Below are positions 43,021-52,854 of a stretch of DNA of 64,000 bases, in pieces (position 1 is the stretch's first letter; every line of letters starts with the position of its first letter). The position numbers and the translations under genes were made by a program. This stretch comes from Bicyclus anynana (taxonomy: Eukaryota; Arthropoda; Insecta; Lepidoptera; Nymphalidae). Under the pieces are notes generated by a model. The model did no database searches and was not told where the DNA came from. It saw nothing but the letters and a program-made list of their open reading frames with translations. Where the stretch lies: the NCBI RefSeq assembly GCF_947172395.1, contig NC_069105.1, positions 11,057,971 to 11,121,970 of the forward strand, in the 5' to 3' direction.

Positions 43021-43520
43021 TAGTCTTTGACAGCGATCAACTCATCTGATGTTAAATGACGATATAGACTATGTTAGAATTAATCTTACCTGCTTGGGAG
43101 AAGCACAGCTATTTTTCTATCCATGCCTCGGGCGGTTTCTATTAAGCACCATACCAAAACGGTAAATCGCCTGGCTATATGTGTTTGATCGAAACAATGA
43201 TGTTAAATACTGTTAGATGTGTTACTAGGTCATGAAAACGCTCAAAAGAGGGAATTTCCACATCTCGATGTTAGTTGTGGTCAACAAAAAACGTTATTTA
43301 AACAAATAATACCTAAATATCATCTACAATGTCGAGTTGTGTGTTCAGGAAGTGTAAAATATTCAAATATAAATAATGCAATTGAAGACAAAGTCTGCGC
43401 TCAGTTTTGTAGCCTATTATTCGGCTCACTTTTTGCGATGATTTTGTGGGTACGTAAAGGATCTATAGTATAAAATTATTGTTGGCTGGAAATATAAAAT
43501 CTGTAAATCGTAATCGTATT
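43021..43520. other. no recognisable feature
   Basis: SINE-A-tail-like words around 43030-43060; the open frame at 43219-43473 has no domain. Nothing else. Confidence 0.35.
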
Positions 43521-43580
43521 GCACAGTTGGCAATACTGTAGTACGATTTAAAAATTGTAGCACAGTATTGCCAACTGTGC
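43521..43580. repeat. 19-bp perfect inverted repeat
   Basis: GCACAGTTGGCAATACTGT (43521-43539) and its exact reverse complement at 43562-43580, with a 22-base spacer. Confidence 0.92.
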
Positions 43581-44037
43581 CAAAGGTCGTCAAACACCTA
43601 TCAGATTAGAAGTTATATAGAAACATAACATTCAAAGGGAGCATCGGTCATATTTAAAAACACGGATAAATTATTTTAATAAGAAAAATTAATAGACATA
43701 CGTAGGTATATTATGAATGTAATCATAGTTAAATGATTGCTGAAGATGACACGCAATATTAAACAAATAATAAATGAACTATGAATTGGAAAGGCGAAGT
43801 GTCAACCCTAACAACAATATACCCCAGAATAATAGGGGTGACGCGCAAACATTTGTCTTGCGACCGATACTCGCTGGCTATCAACAAGTTGCTATAGTGA
43901 ACACGCGATTTATACATACTATAATCCCTTACTATACTTATCTGTACTAAATACATAGATATTATAACAATTTATTAATTTTCTACTAAATTGCAAAATG
44001 AGAAACACGACACATACTTACTAAAACCAGTTTTGAT

Positions 44038-44076
44038 ACGGTAATTTCATGAGTGCGAAACTCATGACATTACCGT
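44038..44076. repeat. 17-bp foldback, one mismatch
   Basis: ACGGTAATTTCATGAGT (44038-44054) against ACTCATGACATTACCGT (44060-44076), with a 5-base loop. Confidence 0.9.
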
Positions 44077-44182
44077 TTAAAATCCATACGGGGTTCTTAT
44101 TCATGAGCTTATTCGTGCAGTGTGTAATCAAGCGGGGATGGCTGCCACATTAATTTTGAAAAAGAATTATAAACAAAAAACG

Positions 44183-44362
44183 CTTGAATTTTTTTAAAAC
44201 TTTCCCTTTAAATGATAGCAAAATATCTCGTACAAAATTACTATTTTGTACGAGATATTTTGCTATCATTAAAGGGAAAGGAGATAAATTAAGCTTTTTG
44301 TCTATCTACTGATAGACAAAAAGCTCAATTTATCTCCTAAAGTCGCAGTTTAAAAAATCAAG
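44183..44362. repeat. double hairpin inside a weaker outer inverted repeat
   Basis: Hairpin 1 has arms 44200-44237 and 44244-44280, about 37 paired bases with a single indel. Hairpin 2 has arms 44279-44306 and 44311-44338, 28 bases with one mismatch and a 4-base loop. The outer CTTGAATTTTTTTAAAAC (44183) pairs imperfectly with GTTTAAAAAATCAAG (44348-44362). The hairpins abut directly. Confidence 0.93.
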
Positions 44363-45210
44363 TATTACCTACGTATACCTATTAAAAGGACACCTGAAGC
44401 CGATACTAATAATATTTCTCTTAAAGCAAAACAAAAAACCAAACCACTTCATAAATCAAATAAAATTGCAACGATGCGCCGTCGAGCTGAGAATGACAAA
44501 AGGCAAGATATAAAACAGTGTGGACTAAAAAGCCTGTAATGGTCAGACCTATCGCAATTTATAAAAGCTGTAAGTTTGTCATATCATGCTCCCACTCACT
44601 ATAGGTGGGTACTGAAAGTAACTATGGAGTTTGAACCTTGGTTGCTTTGGGAGATAGCAGTTTTGAAGGGTAGACCCTCAATTCTCAAAATAAAAAAAAT
44701 ATCTTTTTAATTTTCTGCAAAATATCATGAGTAGCTATGTCCTTAGTCAGCAGACACTAGGGTTCAAGGAAATCCTTTGTTTTTCAAAAGGTTGCCTAAA
44801 ACCCTGACTTGGGTTGTAATTTCTCATTTAAGAACATTTATGGATTGGTAGTTCAGTATCCGTGACCGTCTAACTCCTTAACACTTCAGATCCCAGTGGC
44901 ACTTGGAAGTGACCGACGTTTTATGTTTTTTTTCTACCACAAGCAAATGAGTAACAAAGCAAAGTCCATAGTTACATGCTAAAAGCGTTAAATTTTAGCG
45001 AAGTTTGTTTGACTTGTTTGAATGGTAGAATCTCACAAACATTCAACTTTTGTCATGCTCGGAGTTTGTAACTAGGTATGATAAATGATATTATGGTTAA
45101 TAATAGTATGGTCAGAAAATTTTTAGGCACCCTACTCGCAATATTTTAACGTACTAGGTAAATTTTTATATAAAACATTTGTCATCCAATAAACAGATGG
45201 GTGAAGTAAA
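44363..45210. other. no recognisable feature
   Basis: AT-rich without a supported gene or repeat boundary. Confidence 0.4.
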
Positions 45211-45442
45211 AATACGGATCTTAGAATATGAAGTGATGTCGCAGTCAAAGGTTAATTTGTAGTTAAATAAAAAAATCAAGCTGTAATACAACGAAATACA
45301 ACGAAAATAAAATTAAAAAGGTTTTTAATACGGATCTTAGAATATTAGGTGATAACACAGTCAAGGGTTAATTTGTAATTGAATAAATGAGGTAGATCTG
45401 ACTACTACAGGCCGTGATACAACAAAAATAAAATTAAAAAGG
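45211..45442 (+). repeat. tandem duplication of a SINE-A-tail-like segment, 116-bp period
   Basis: AATACGGATCTTAGAATAT starts at 45211 and 45327. Each unit contains a decayed SINE-A 3' end (GCAGTCAAAGGTTAATTTGT) and ends AAAATAAAATTAAAAAGGT. Confidence 0.8.
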
Positions 45443-45700
45443 TGTTCGCCCACCGGACGCGGCGATTGTGCGCTCGAGCTGCGACGGAAACACGGACATT
45501 TCGCCATCAAACATCCGTCGGTGAAAAACAATTATTGTTTCGCGAAAGACATCTCTCGAAAATAATGTGTTGTGTGATGCTTGGAAATGAGTAACTTTGC
45601 GTTGAGCTAATTAATTAACTGTTGATTCACTGATGATTTTGATTTATACGACAAAACAGGAGTTGTGTGATTCGACGAAAAATGAACGTGGTAATTGAGC
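45443..45700. other. GC-rich patch, unassigned
   Basis: 45446-45520 is GC-rich (CCACCGGACGCGGCGATTGT) and probably part of an old repeat; no frame or fold supported. Confidence 0.35.
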
Positions 45701-45965
45701 ATTCATCATCATCATCATCATCATATCAGCCGATGGACGTCCACTGCAGGACATAGGCCTTTTGTAGGGACTTCCAAACATCACGATACTGAGCCACCTA
45801 CATCCAGCGAATCCCAGCGACTCGCTTGATGTCGTCAGTCCACCCGATGGGGGTGGGGGTTAGCCAACCCTGCGCTTACTAGTGCGGGGTCGCCATTCCA
45901 GCACTTTGGGACCCCAACGTCCATCGGCTCTTCGAACTATGTGCCCCACCCATTGCCAATTGAGC
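45701..45965 (-). mobile_element. RTE-clade LINE 3' end, best-preserved terminal copy
   Basis: (TCA)n tail, CAGCCGATGGACGTCCACTG, GGACATAGGCCTTTTGTAGG, GCACTTTGGGACCCCAACG and CCCACCCATTGCCAATT. Minus orientation, 5'-truncated. Confidence 0.9.
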
Positions 45966-46092
45966 ATTGCATGCCAAAATATTGAAATTCCAGCGAATGG
46001 TACGACTTATCAAAGACATTTTATTATTGTGACTCTTTATACTAGACTCCGCGACATAAAAGAAGTCCTACGGCTAAAACGGAATTAAAATT

Positions 46093-46407
46093 GACGGCCT
46101 CCGTGGCGCAGTGGTATGCGCAGTAGACTTACAAAACGGAGGTCCTGGGTTTGATCCCCGGTTGGAAAAATTGAAGTTTTTCTTAATTGGTCCAGGTCTG
46201 GCTGGTGGGAGGCTTTGGCCTTGGCTAGTTACCACCCTACCGACAAAGACGCACCGCCAAGCGATTTAGCGTTCCGGTACGACGTCGTGTAGAAACCGAA
46301 AGGGGTGTGGATTTCATCCTCCTACTAACGAGTTAGCCCGATTACATCTTAGATTGCATCATCACTTACCATCAGGTGAGATTGCAGTCAAGGGCTAACT
46401 TGTAAAA

Positions 46408-46449
<42 letters not shown>
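46093..46449 (+). mobile_element. SINE-A, full length, ending in (TA)n
   Basis: Starts GACGGCCTCCGTGGCGCAGT. A box TGGCGCAGTGG, B box GGTTTGATCCCCGG, a body as in the other copies, tail CTAACTTGTAAAAAATAA, then (TA)n to 46449. The head resembles a tRNA up to about position 75. Confidence 0.93.
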
Positions 46450-46452
<3 letters not shown>

Positions 46453-47149
46453 ATTCCAGAATTAAATAAGTATTAAAATAATTTTTCCATTATTTTCAAA
46501 AATTGCACTTTATTTAAAAAAAATAAAAGAAGATAAAGCTAAATAAAGTTAACTGAATTTTACGAATTTTGCTTAAATGAAACATCAAGAGTTTAATTAT
46601 ATAAGTAAAACTATCTAACTATCCATAAGAAAGCTTATTAATTCAAATCAATTTTACCTAATTTTAAATCTACGTGCAAAATAAATACTAAAGGAAATGC
46701 TTATACCAAATGAAATTATCACAATACGAAGCGTCATGATACCTACCACATGTTAATGGACACTGATTAATATGGTATTGTTCCCCGTAAAAATTTAGCT
46801 CCTGAATTTCACGACTCATTTCCGCTTGGCAATGAGCAATTTTGTATGAAAGTGCTCATTTATATACTTGACTCCGTATAATGTGGACGTGTTTTTCACT
46901 GTCTTATACGTAATTGATTCCTCTTAATTTGATTTTACCTTATTATACTCGTATCATTTAACCATTTTCATACCTTTTTGTTAACATTAACATTTATTTC
47001 GTATACGAATTTCAAAATTTATAACACAAAATTATATTGGCAGACTGTAAAAAAGTTCATTATTATTTTTAGTAAGAAATAAAACTATTTAGTCATACTC
47101 GACTTGCACTGTTTACCATTAAACAAATAAAAAAAATCTAAATCTATAG
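46450..47149. other. no recognisable feature
   Basis: AT-rich, nothing recognised. Confidence 0.4.
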
Positions 47150-47341
47150 TCTATAGTAATATTATAAAGCTGATGAGTTTGTTTGATTGAACGCGCTAAT
47201 CTCAGGAACTACTGGTTCGATTTAAAAAAATCTTTCAGTGTTAGATAGCCCATTTATCGAGGAAGGCTATAGGCTATATATTATTCCCGTATTTCTACGG
47301 GAACGGGAACCACGCGGGAGAAACCGCGCGGCGTCAGCTAG
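47150..47341 (+). mobile_element. Helitron-like element
   Basis: TCTATAGTAATATTATAAAG to GCGGCGTCAGCTAG|T (47338-47341). Internal GATAGCCCATTTATCGAGGA. The GGGAACCACGCGGGAGAAAC/CCGCGCGG hairpin is intact. Confidence 0.85.
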
Positions 47342-47343
47342 TA

Positions 47344-47576
47344 GGTATATAAAACTCAAAGGTTTTTGGTCTCAAAGACTGACTGACATAGTGATCTATA
47401 AACGCACAGCCCAAACCACTGAACGGATCGGGCTTAAATGTGGCATGCAGGTAGTTGTTATGACGTAGGCATCCACTCAGAAAGGGTTTTGATCAATTCT
47501 ACCCCCTATAGGAATAAAATAGGGGTTGAAAGTTTACATCGATTTCCACGCGAACGAAGTCGCGGGCGCCCGCTAG
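47344..47576 (+). mobile_element. second Helitron-like element, different subfamily
   Basis: Starts within 3 bases of the previous copy's end (GGTATATAAAACTCAAAGG). It contains CACAGCCCAAACCACTGAAC, GGCATGCAGGTAGTTGTTA and GAACGAAGTCGCGGGCGC, ending CCGCTAG|T at 47573-47576. The 5' TC is not clear. Confidence 0.72.
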
Positions 47577-47794
47577 TTAGGGTATTAGCATTTCACTAAA
47601 TTAATGGTACACAACAATAAATGGTAATATCATCAAAATAATATCGTAATTATGTAACCCATACCAATGTTTTCTGTGCCCATACATAATTACGCGTCTA
47701 AGTCCTTCTTTTTTTAAAAGTGAGTTAAAAAAAACCAATGCGTTAGCTTCCGCAGACAACACGTCTTGTTCTGGAAAATGATTATTTTTATTTT

Positions 47795-47978
47795 TAATTT
47801 TTTTTTAAAGAATATTTGCCATATCTTTTATAATATGACCAATATTCCCATTGCCCTCCAATTCGTCGGGAAAGACTGTGGTAGGAGTGGGTACGACAAT
47901 AGACCAACGGGGCGAGGATTGAACCATCACCCTTCGGTGATGAGTCTGACCGCTCTTACCGTTGAGCTATTGAGGCTA
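47795..47978 (-). mobile_element. SINE-C, full length
   Basis: On the minus strand: A box AATAGCTCAACGGTAAGAGC, B box GGTTCAATCCTCGC, GTTGGTCTATTGTCGTACCC, ending GGCAAATATTCTTTAAAAA. The best-preserved SINE-C copy here. Confidence 0.88.
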
Positions 47979-48116
47979 TAATTTAGCATGAAAGTGTGAA
48001 TAAATTACGCGCTAATGCGCGAATGTAGTCAAATGGGAATATACTTTTCATTGTCTTTTAATTGTTTGTTTTTGGTGCGGTTGCAGATTTGATTTATTAC
48101 TTTGCTTTTAGAATGT

Positions 48117-48305
48117 TAATAGCGCCCGCGACTTCGTCCGCGTGGAATTCAGTTTTTCACAAATCCCACGGGAACCATGGATTTTTCCCGGATGAAAAGT
48201 ATGTGGTAATCCAGAGTGAACTCTAGCTTCGCTTCACTAGCCGCAGCCTAAAGGAGGAACAAACATACACACACACAAATTTTCGCCTTTATAATATTAG
48301 TGTGA
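48117..48305 (-). mobile_element. Helitron-like element, 3' end decayed
   Basis: On the minus strand: ACTAATATTATAAAGGCG near the start and ACGCGGACGAAGTCGCGGGC near the end, with a perfect GCGGACG-type hairpin arm but CTAG decayed. Interior matches the 7640/10700 subfamily. Confidence 0.75.
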
Positions 48306-48324
48306 TTTTTGGACTGCACCTTTC

Positions 48325-48401
48325 TTATCAGCCGTTGGACTGAAGGACATAGGCCTTTTGTATAGGGACTTACAAATACCACGATCCTGAGCCGCTTGTC
48401 T
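48325..48401 (-). mobile_element. RTE-clade LINE 3' stub
   Basis: ATCAGCCGTTGGACTGAAGG, GGCCTTTTGTATAGGGACTT, CACGATCCTGAGCCGCTTG. Tail lost. Confidence 0.7.
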
Positions 48402-48480
48402 TATTAGTCCAGTGGATAGCCTGTGGTTTCCAATCATGAGATCCTGGGTTCGAATCCTGGGTCGGGCTATATGAGATACC
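48402..48480 (+). mobile_element. tRNA-like SINE head fragment
   Basis: TTAGTCCAGTGGATAGCC (A-box region) and GGTTCGAATCCTGGGTCGGG (B box), with spacing like a tRNA. It lacks an acceptor stem that pairs, so it is not a tRNA gene. Distinct from SINE-A to SINE-D. Confidence 0.55.
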
Positions 48481-48489
48481 TACTTAGTT

Positions 48490-49115
48490 TTCAGTATATG
48501 GCTCACTGTTGAGCACGAGTCTCCTCTCAGAAAGTCTCATGAGAGGGGTTAGGCTAGTCCACCACGCTGGCCTAATGCGAATTGGCAAACTTTACATATA
48601 GAATTGAGAAAATTCTCAGGTAGGTACGCTGGATTCCTATCGATTCGATATCGATCTATTATTTGAGTGATATTTAATTTCTTAAATGCACATAATTGAA
48701 AAGTTAGAGATGCATGCCCCTGACCGGATTGACCTCTAAATCGAAGGCAGAAGAAGATTTGATTGACGACCTCCGTGGCGCAGTGGTATGCGCGGTAGAT
48801 TTACAAGACGGAGGTCCTAGGTTCTCCGGCTGGGCCGATTGAGATTTTCTTATTTGGTCCAGGTGTGGCTAGTGGGAGGCTTCGGCCGTGGCTAGTTACC
48901 ACCCTACCGGCAAAGACATACCGCCACGTGATTTAGCGTTCCGGTAGGATGAGTAGGTTCCGATCGTGTAGAAACCGAATCCTCCTCCTAACAAGTTATA
49001 CCCACTTCCATCTGAGACTGCATCATCACTTACCATCAGGTGAGATTGTAGTCAAGGGCTTACTTGTAAAGAATAAAAAAAAAAGACAGAGGTGATATCC
49101 ATTGGGCTATTACAG
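48490..49115 (-). mobile_element. SINE-B interrupted by SINE-A
   Basis: 48490-48757 holds the SINE-B 3' and middle part on the minus strand (ATATGGCTCACTGTTGAGC to GAAGGCAGAAG). The head resumes at 49084-49115 (GACAGAGGTGATATCCATTG, GGCTATTACAGTTC) after the SINE-A insertion. Confidence 0.87.
48764..49083 (+). mobile_element. SINE-A nested in SINE-B
   Basis: GACGACCTCCGTGGCGCAGT at the start, with the B box damaged by a 3-4 base loss (GGTTCTCCGGC). The body includes an extra GAGTAGGTTCCG; it ends GTAGTCAAGGGCTTACTTGT plus a 10-base A-run. Confidence 0.9.
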
Positions 49116-49651
49116 TTCTATGCACTGCCTAGCCTAAGTACTTATTACCAACCTTTACTAGATTAGAAATTTCACATTTTGTGTATGTACTAACTATGCC
49201 TACCGTGGTCAAATGTTTTGTGCACGCCACTGCATAGAAATGTTAACAGACATGTCAGTCTAATCCTGTCGGCGAACGTTAGAAGAGGCAAGGCTGAAAC
49301 AGTGCGAGAGTAACACAAATGGACAAAACAGACCATTCTTAAGAGCGCGCTAGGAATAGATCACAATAATTCATAACCATTCGGTACGCCAGGCTTGTCG
49401 ATTATTATAGCCCGCTCAGTGTTGCCAGGTGTCCCGATTTGCCCGTAACGTCCCGATTTTCACAGGCTGATGAGGTTGCTTTGGTCGAGACTTCGAATGT
49501 CCCGATTCACCCTAATCTACTCCTTAATAATATAGAAAATCTTAACTTAAACGGTAGCAATTTGTACCGGGGCCTGTTGGAAAGAAGCACATGGATTCTC
49601 TGTCTACAAAGTACAAACTCTAACCCTTCGTAGGTAAACTAAAAATATATC
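49116..49651. other. no recognisable feature
   Basis: GTCCCGATT words at 49428-49510 recall 2985-3045. The open frame 49439-49633 is not supported as a gene. Confidence 0.35.
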
Positions 49652-49725
49652 ATCATCATCATCATCATCATCATCATATATCAGCCACTGTAGGACAAAG
49701 ACCTTTTGTAGGGACTTCCAAACAG
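49652..49725 (-). mobile_element. RTE-clade LINE 3' stub with (TCA)n tail
   Basis: (ATC)n of about 9 units, TATCAGCCACTGTAGGAC, CTTTTGTAGGGACTTCCAAA. Confidence 0.75.
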
Positions 49726-49815
49726 AGTCTTTACAAATATTTAAACATGACTTTTCAAAAGTCCTTGTAAACTAAACCTGAGTACTTGAAATAAATGTAT
49801 TTTGATTTTGAGTTG
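49726..49815 (+). mobile_element. LINE tail fragment (same family as 51650 copy)
   Basis: AGTCTTTACAAATATTTAAA, CAAAAGTCCTTGTAAACT and ACTTGAAATAAATGTATTTT, a diverged copy of the 3' end at 52395-52465. Directly abuts the RTE stub. Confidence 0.78.
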
Positions 49816-50609
49816 TCATGGGTAGTCGATATTGTAAAATTTGGGAAAAAATTATATCATGTGGTTATTGAGAAGTTATCCTAATAACTATACAAATCAT
49901 GTCCAAGTGGAATGGTGGCAAGAATACTGGCTGCATTTCCGCGCTGGACAGCCAGGCTGATCCTTTGCGCAAAAAATGAGCTAGCCCTTCTATCACCAGT
50001 CGAGGCAACTAGCCGCGGTGAAATGATTCGGTAAAATTTTTTGGCACTCCGACTCCATGGCCCAAGGGTCTCTACGGCAAAAGGTATAAATATTATAAAA
50101 TATTTATTTTGTAACAGGTTCTTTTTCCATTAAACAAAAATATTATTATTAGTAGTAGGTATATGCTCTCTTTTATGTCCAGTTATAGAAAATATTCATT
50201 TTCTCCACTCGGGAGTCACAACACGACGAAACAACTGGTAGCATCGTTCCTCAATTAAAATGCCACGCGTTCTCGCCTTAATCATAATATCAACGAACAG
50301 TAAATCTGTCCGTCCGTCTATCTTCGTCATATGATAATGGCTTTGTCAACGTGGATGACATTATACATTGTGCATTATGACATACTAGCCATGTGACCAG
50401 GTTTTACACAGGTCATAATCATCATTGTTACCTAATACATAAGAACATCTTTGTATAACAAAATGTTTCTTGCAAATTTATTTATTTATTAGGTTTATTT
50501 ACAATCACTTACACTAATTAAAATAATAAAATGTAACTAAATTATAAATCACTATAAGTGTAGTGATTATTTACAAATAAACACAGCAAGAAATAAAGAA
50601 GAACAGTTT
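49816..50609. other. no recognisable feature
   Basis: AT-rich; TTTATTTATTTATT and a loose inverted pair (AATCACTTACACTA/TAGTGATTATTTAC) at 50470-50580 resemble a LINE 3' UTR but no coding part is attached. Confidence 0.35.
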
Positions 50610-50936
50610 GACGGCCTCCGTGGCGCAGTGGCATGCGCGGTACATTACAAGACGGAGGTCCAGGGCTCGATCCCCGGCTGGGCCGATTGAGGTTTATTTA
50701 ATTGGTTCAGGTCTGGCTGGTGGGAGGTTTTGGCCGTGGCTAGTTACCACCCTACCGACAAAGACGTGCCGCCAAGCGATTTAGCGTTCCGGTACGATGT
50801 TGTGTAGAAACCGACAGGGGTGTGGATTTTCATACTCCTCCTCACAGCCCGCTTCCATCTTAGATTGCATCATCACTTACTCTCAGGTGAGATTGCAGTC
50901 AAGGGCTAACTTGTAAAGAAAAAATAAATAAAAAAA
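50610..50936 (+). mobile_element. SINE-A, full length
   Basis: GACGGCCTCCGTGGCGCAGT, B box GCTCGATCCCCGGCTGGGCC, body intact, tail GCTAACTTGTAAAGAAAAAA. Small deletion near 50845 (CCTCACAGCCCGC). Confidence 0.92.
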
Positions 50937-51024
50937 TTTAATAACCCGCTACAAGACCTCCCTCCATAAATAGAAGAGGAGTAGGTAATAGCTTAGACCC
51001 ACCACGCTACCCCAAAGTGTGGCG

Positions 51025-51085
51025 AAATTTAATCTACAATCTTCGGCTCACTGTTGAGCACGAGTCTCCTCTCAGAATCAAAGCG
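51025..51085 (-). mobile_element. SINE-B 3' end fragment
   Basis: CTTCGGCTCACTGTTGAGCA and CGAGTCTCCTCTCAGAAT on plus correspond to the minus-strand SINE-B end; truncated on both sides. Confidence 0.72.
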
Positions 51086-51109
51086 GGTTTGTCTTTTTGT
51101 GTTTAAAAC

Positions 51110-51282
51110 ATTAGCCTTTTTGTGGCTCAATTGATTTTAATGAGACTTTCACTAGTAGATAGAAGAGGATATTCAGCAACGCAAAGGCTACTTTTTACCT
51201 CGAAAAAATACAAGGTTTCCGCGGGATTTGTGATAAACAGAATTTTATTCGTCACGCGTATGAAGTCGTAGGCATCCACTAG
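51110..51282 (+). mobile_element. Helitron-like element, diverged
   Basis: GGCTACTTTTTACCTCGAAA, GTATGAAGTCGTAGGCATCC, ending ACTAG|T at 51279-51282. The 5' TC...TAATATTATA start is not recognisable. Confidence 0.6.
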
Positions 51283-51649
51283 TCATTAATATAATCTCAA
51301 GTAGTGGACTTTGAACACAAATACAAGACAACAAACATTTTTCAAATTTGTGACAAAGGGATAAATCAAAATAAGAACAAAACTGGATATGTCATTTGCC
51401 TTGCCTTGAACTTAACCCTGTTTTAGTTCTATAAAGGAGCTTACTACATCGCGGGAGCTAAGCTAAAAATATGCAGAAATTTTCTAATAATAAAATGAAA
51501 AACTCGACTTGACTTTTACAACTTGAGCATCATAAATTAAATACGACAATGAAATTGTTACCCATCACTACGAAATGGTTTCGTCTCGCGTAACTACAAT
51601 ACTTCTCAGGATTTTCTAAGCAACCTAATAGCAATATATCTTCTGTTAA
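51283..51649. other. no recognisable feature
   Basis: Nothing recognised. Confidence 0.35.
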
Positions 51650-52486
51650 ACTGTGTGCTCATATAGAAAAACTGTCTGGTAAACTTAGCTCAGCGGCATT
51701 TGCCGTGAGAAAAATAAGACAGTTTACTGATGTCGATACAGCTAGGCTTGTTTATTTTGCGTACTTTCACAGCGTAATGTCTTACGGTATTTTATTGTGG
51801 GGCAAGGCTGCCGATATACAATCTATATTTGTACTTCAAAAAAGAGCAATTCGAGCAATATATCAATTAAAATCACGCGAGTCCCTTCGTCAAAAGTTTA
51901 AAGAAATAGGTATACTAACAGTAGCCTGTCAATATATATATAACTGTATAATATATGTAAGACAAAATATTAATTTGTACAAACGAAAAGGAGATCTAAA
52001 CCCACGTCTTACTAGACACGGGCATAAGTTAGTTATTTCTGCATATCGTCTCCAAAGAGTAAAAAAATCTTTTGTAGGTTTGGGTGTACTCTTCTATAAT
52101 AAGATCCCCAAGACTGTGATGGACCTGCCAATGCATAGCTTTAAGCAATGTGTTAAAAAACATTTACTTAGTCGAGGGTACTACAACATTGATGAGTTCC
52201 TTAATGATAAAAATGCTTGGAGGCCGTTGGATCAGCTTCCACCTTCACACAGGAAGTAAAACTATAACAAATGTAAACAGTAATTGTTATCAATTGTAAA
52301 TTATAATACTGTATGACTTTTTCAAAAGAGCAACTGTTGAGTTTCTTGCCGGTATCTTCTCAGCAGGACCTGCCTTCCGAACCGGTGGTAGAATCTTTAC
52401 AAATAGTCAACTGACGTGTCAAAAGTGCTTGTAAACTGAGCCTACTTGAAATAAATGATTTTTGATTTGATTTGATTTGATTTGAA
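51650..52486 (+). mobile_element. 5'-truncated non-LTR retrotransposon (Jockey/CR1-like)
   Basis: Contains the last 200 or so codons of a reverse transcriptase (see the entry at 51655-52259), a short 3' UTR and a (GATTT)n tail at 52459-52485. The 3' UTR blocks TTGCCGGTATCTTCTCAGC, CCGAACCGGTGGTAGAATC and GAAATAAATG recur at 21668, 49726 and 53491. It belongs to a different family from the intact LINE at 13.8-18 kb. Confidence 0.9.
51655..52259 (+). pseudogene. reverse transcriptase C-terminal remnant
   Basis: Open to the stop at 52257-52259 without interruption: KLCAHIEKLSGKLSSAAFA, VYFAYFHSVMSYGILLWG, FVLQKRAIRAIYQLKSRESL, GVLFYNKIPKTVMDLPMH, FKQCVKKHLLSRGYYNIDEF. These are the post-catalytic thumb/C-terminal motifs of Jockey/CR1-group reverse transcriptases. 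All catalytic motifs (A, B, C) and the endonuclease lie upstream of the truncation. The codon at 51705 is GTG, not a real start. It cannot make an active enzyme; the absence of stops suggests a young insertion. Confidence 0.88.
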
Positions 52487-52534
52487 ACAGTCATACTAAA
52501 TTCAAAAAACGCAACTAAATCCATTTAACAGTGT

Positions 52535-52683
52535 GCCTAGTGGGAGTTTTCAATGTGTTACTATCGCGTTAACGTAAACTCGAATTTATATGGCATTAAA
52601 ACAGTTGTGCATTGCTGTTTCAATTCCTTAGAAATTCGCGTTTACGTTAACTTGATCGTCACAGTATCAAACTGCTACTAGGC
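52535..52683. mobile_element. TIR MITE of about 149 bp
   Basis: Left GCCTAGTGGGAGTTTTCAA and right (reverse complement) GCCTAGTAGCAGTTTGATA begin inverted repeats of about 53 bp that converge on GTTAACGTAAAC.CGAATTT on both sides. No clear TSD; superfamily undetermined. Confidence 0.78.
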
Positions 52684-52782
52684 CCTCAGGTGGATTAGTC
52701 GTTTCTAATTCAGATCTTACCTATTATTCTGTGATTAGGCTTTAAGCTGATATCAACTCTTATTTTTCATGTTAGGATATAA

Positions 52783-52854
52783 TCCTCGGTAGTATAGTGG
52801 TAAGTATCCCCGCCTGTCACGCGGGAGACCGGGGTTCGATTCCCCGCCGGGGAG
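52783..52854 (+). tRNA. tRNA-Asp (GTC)
   Basis: 72 nt, intronless. Acceptor stem TCCTCGG pairs with CCGGGGA, discriminator G. The anticodon stem CCCGC/GCGGG encloses CTGTCAC, with anticodon GTC at 52816-52818. T arm CCGGGGTTCGATTCCCCG, A box TAGTATAGTGG and B box GGTTCGATTCC are canonical. A TTTTT run at 52860-52864 is the pol III terminator. It decodes GAC/GAU. Identical in all 72 bases to the gene on the opposite strand 2.2 kb away. It sits between LINE remnants. Confidence 0.98.

Noticed and set aside
48402..48480. tRNA gene
   Set aside because: A and B boxes are present but acceptor and anticodon stems do not pair; SINE head.
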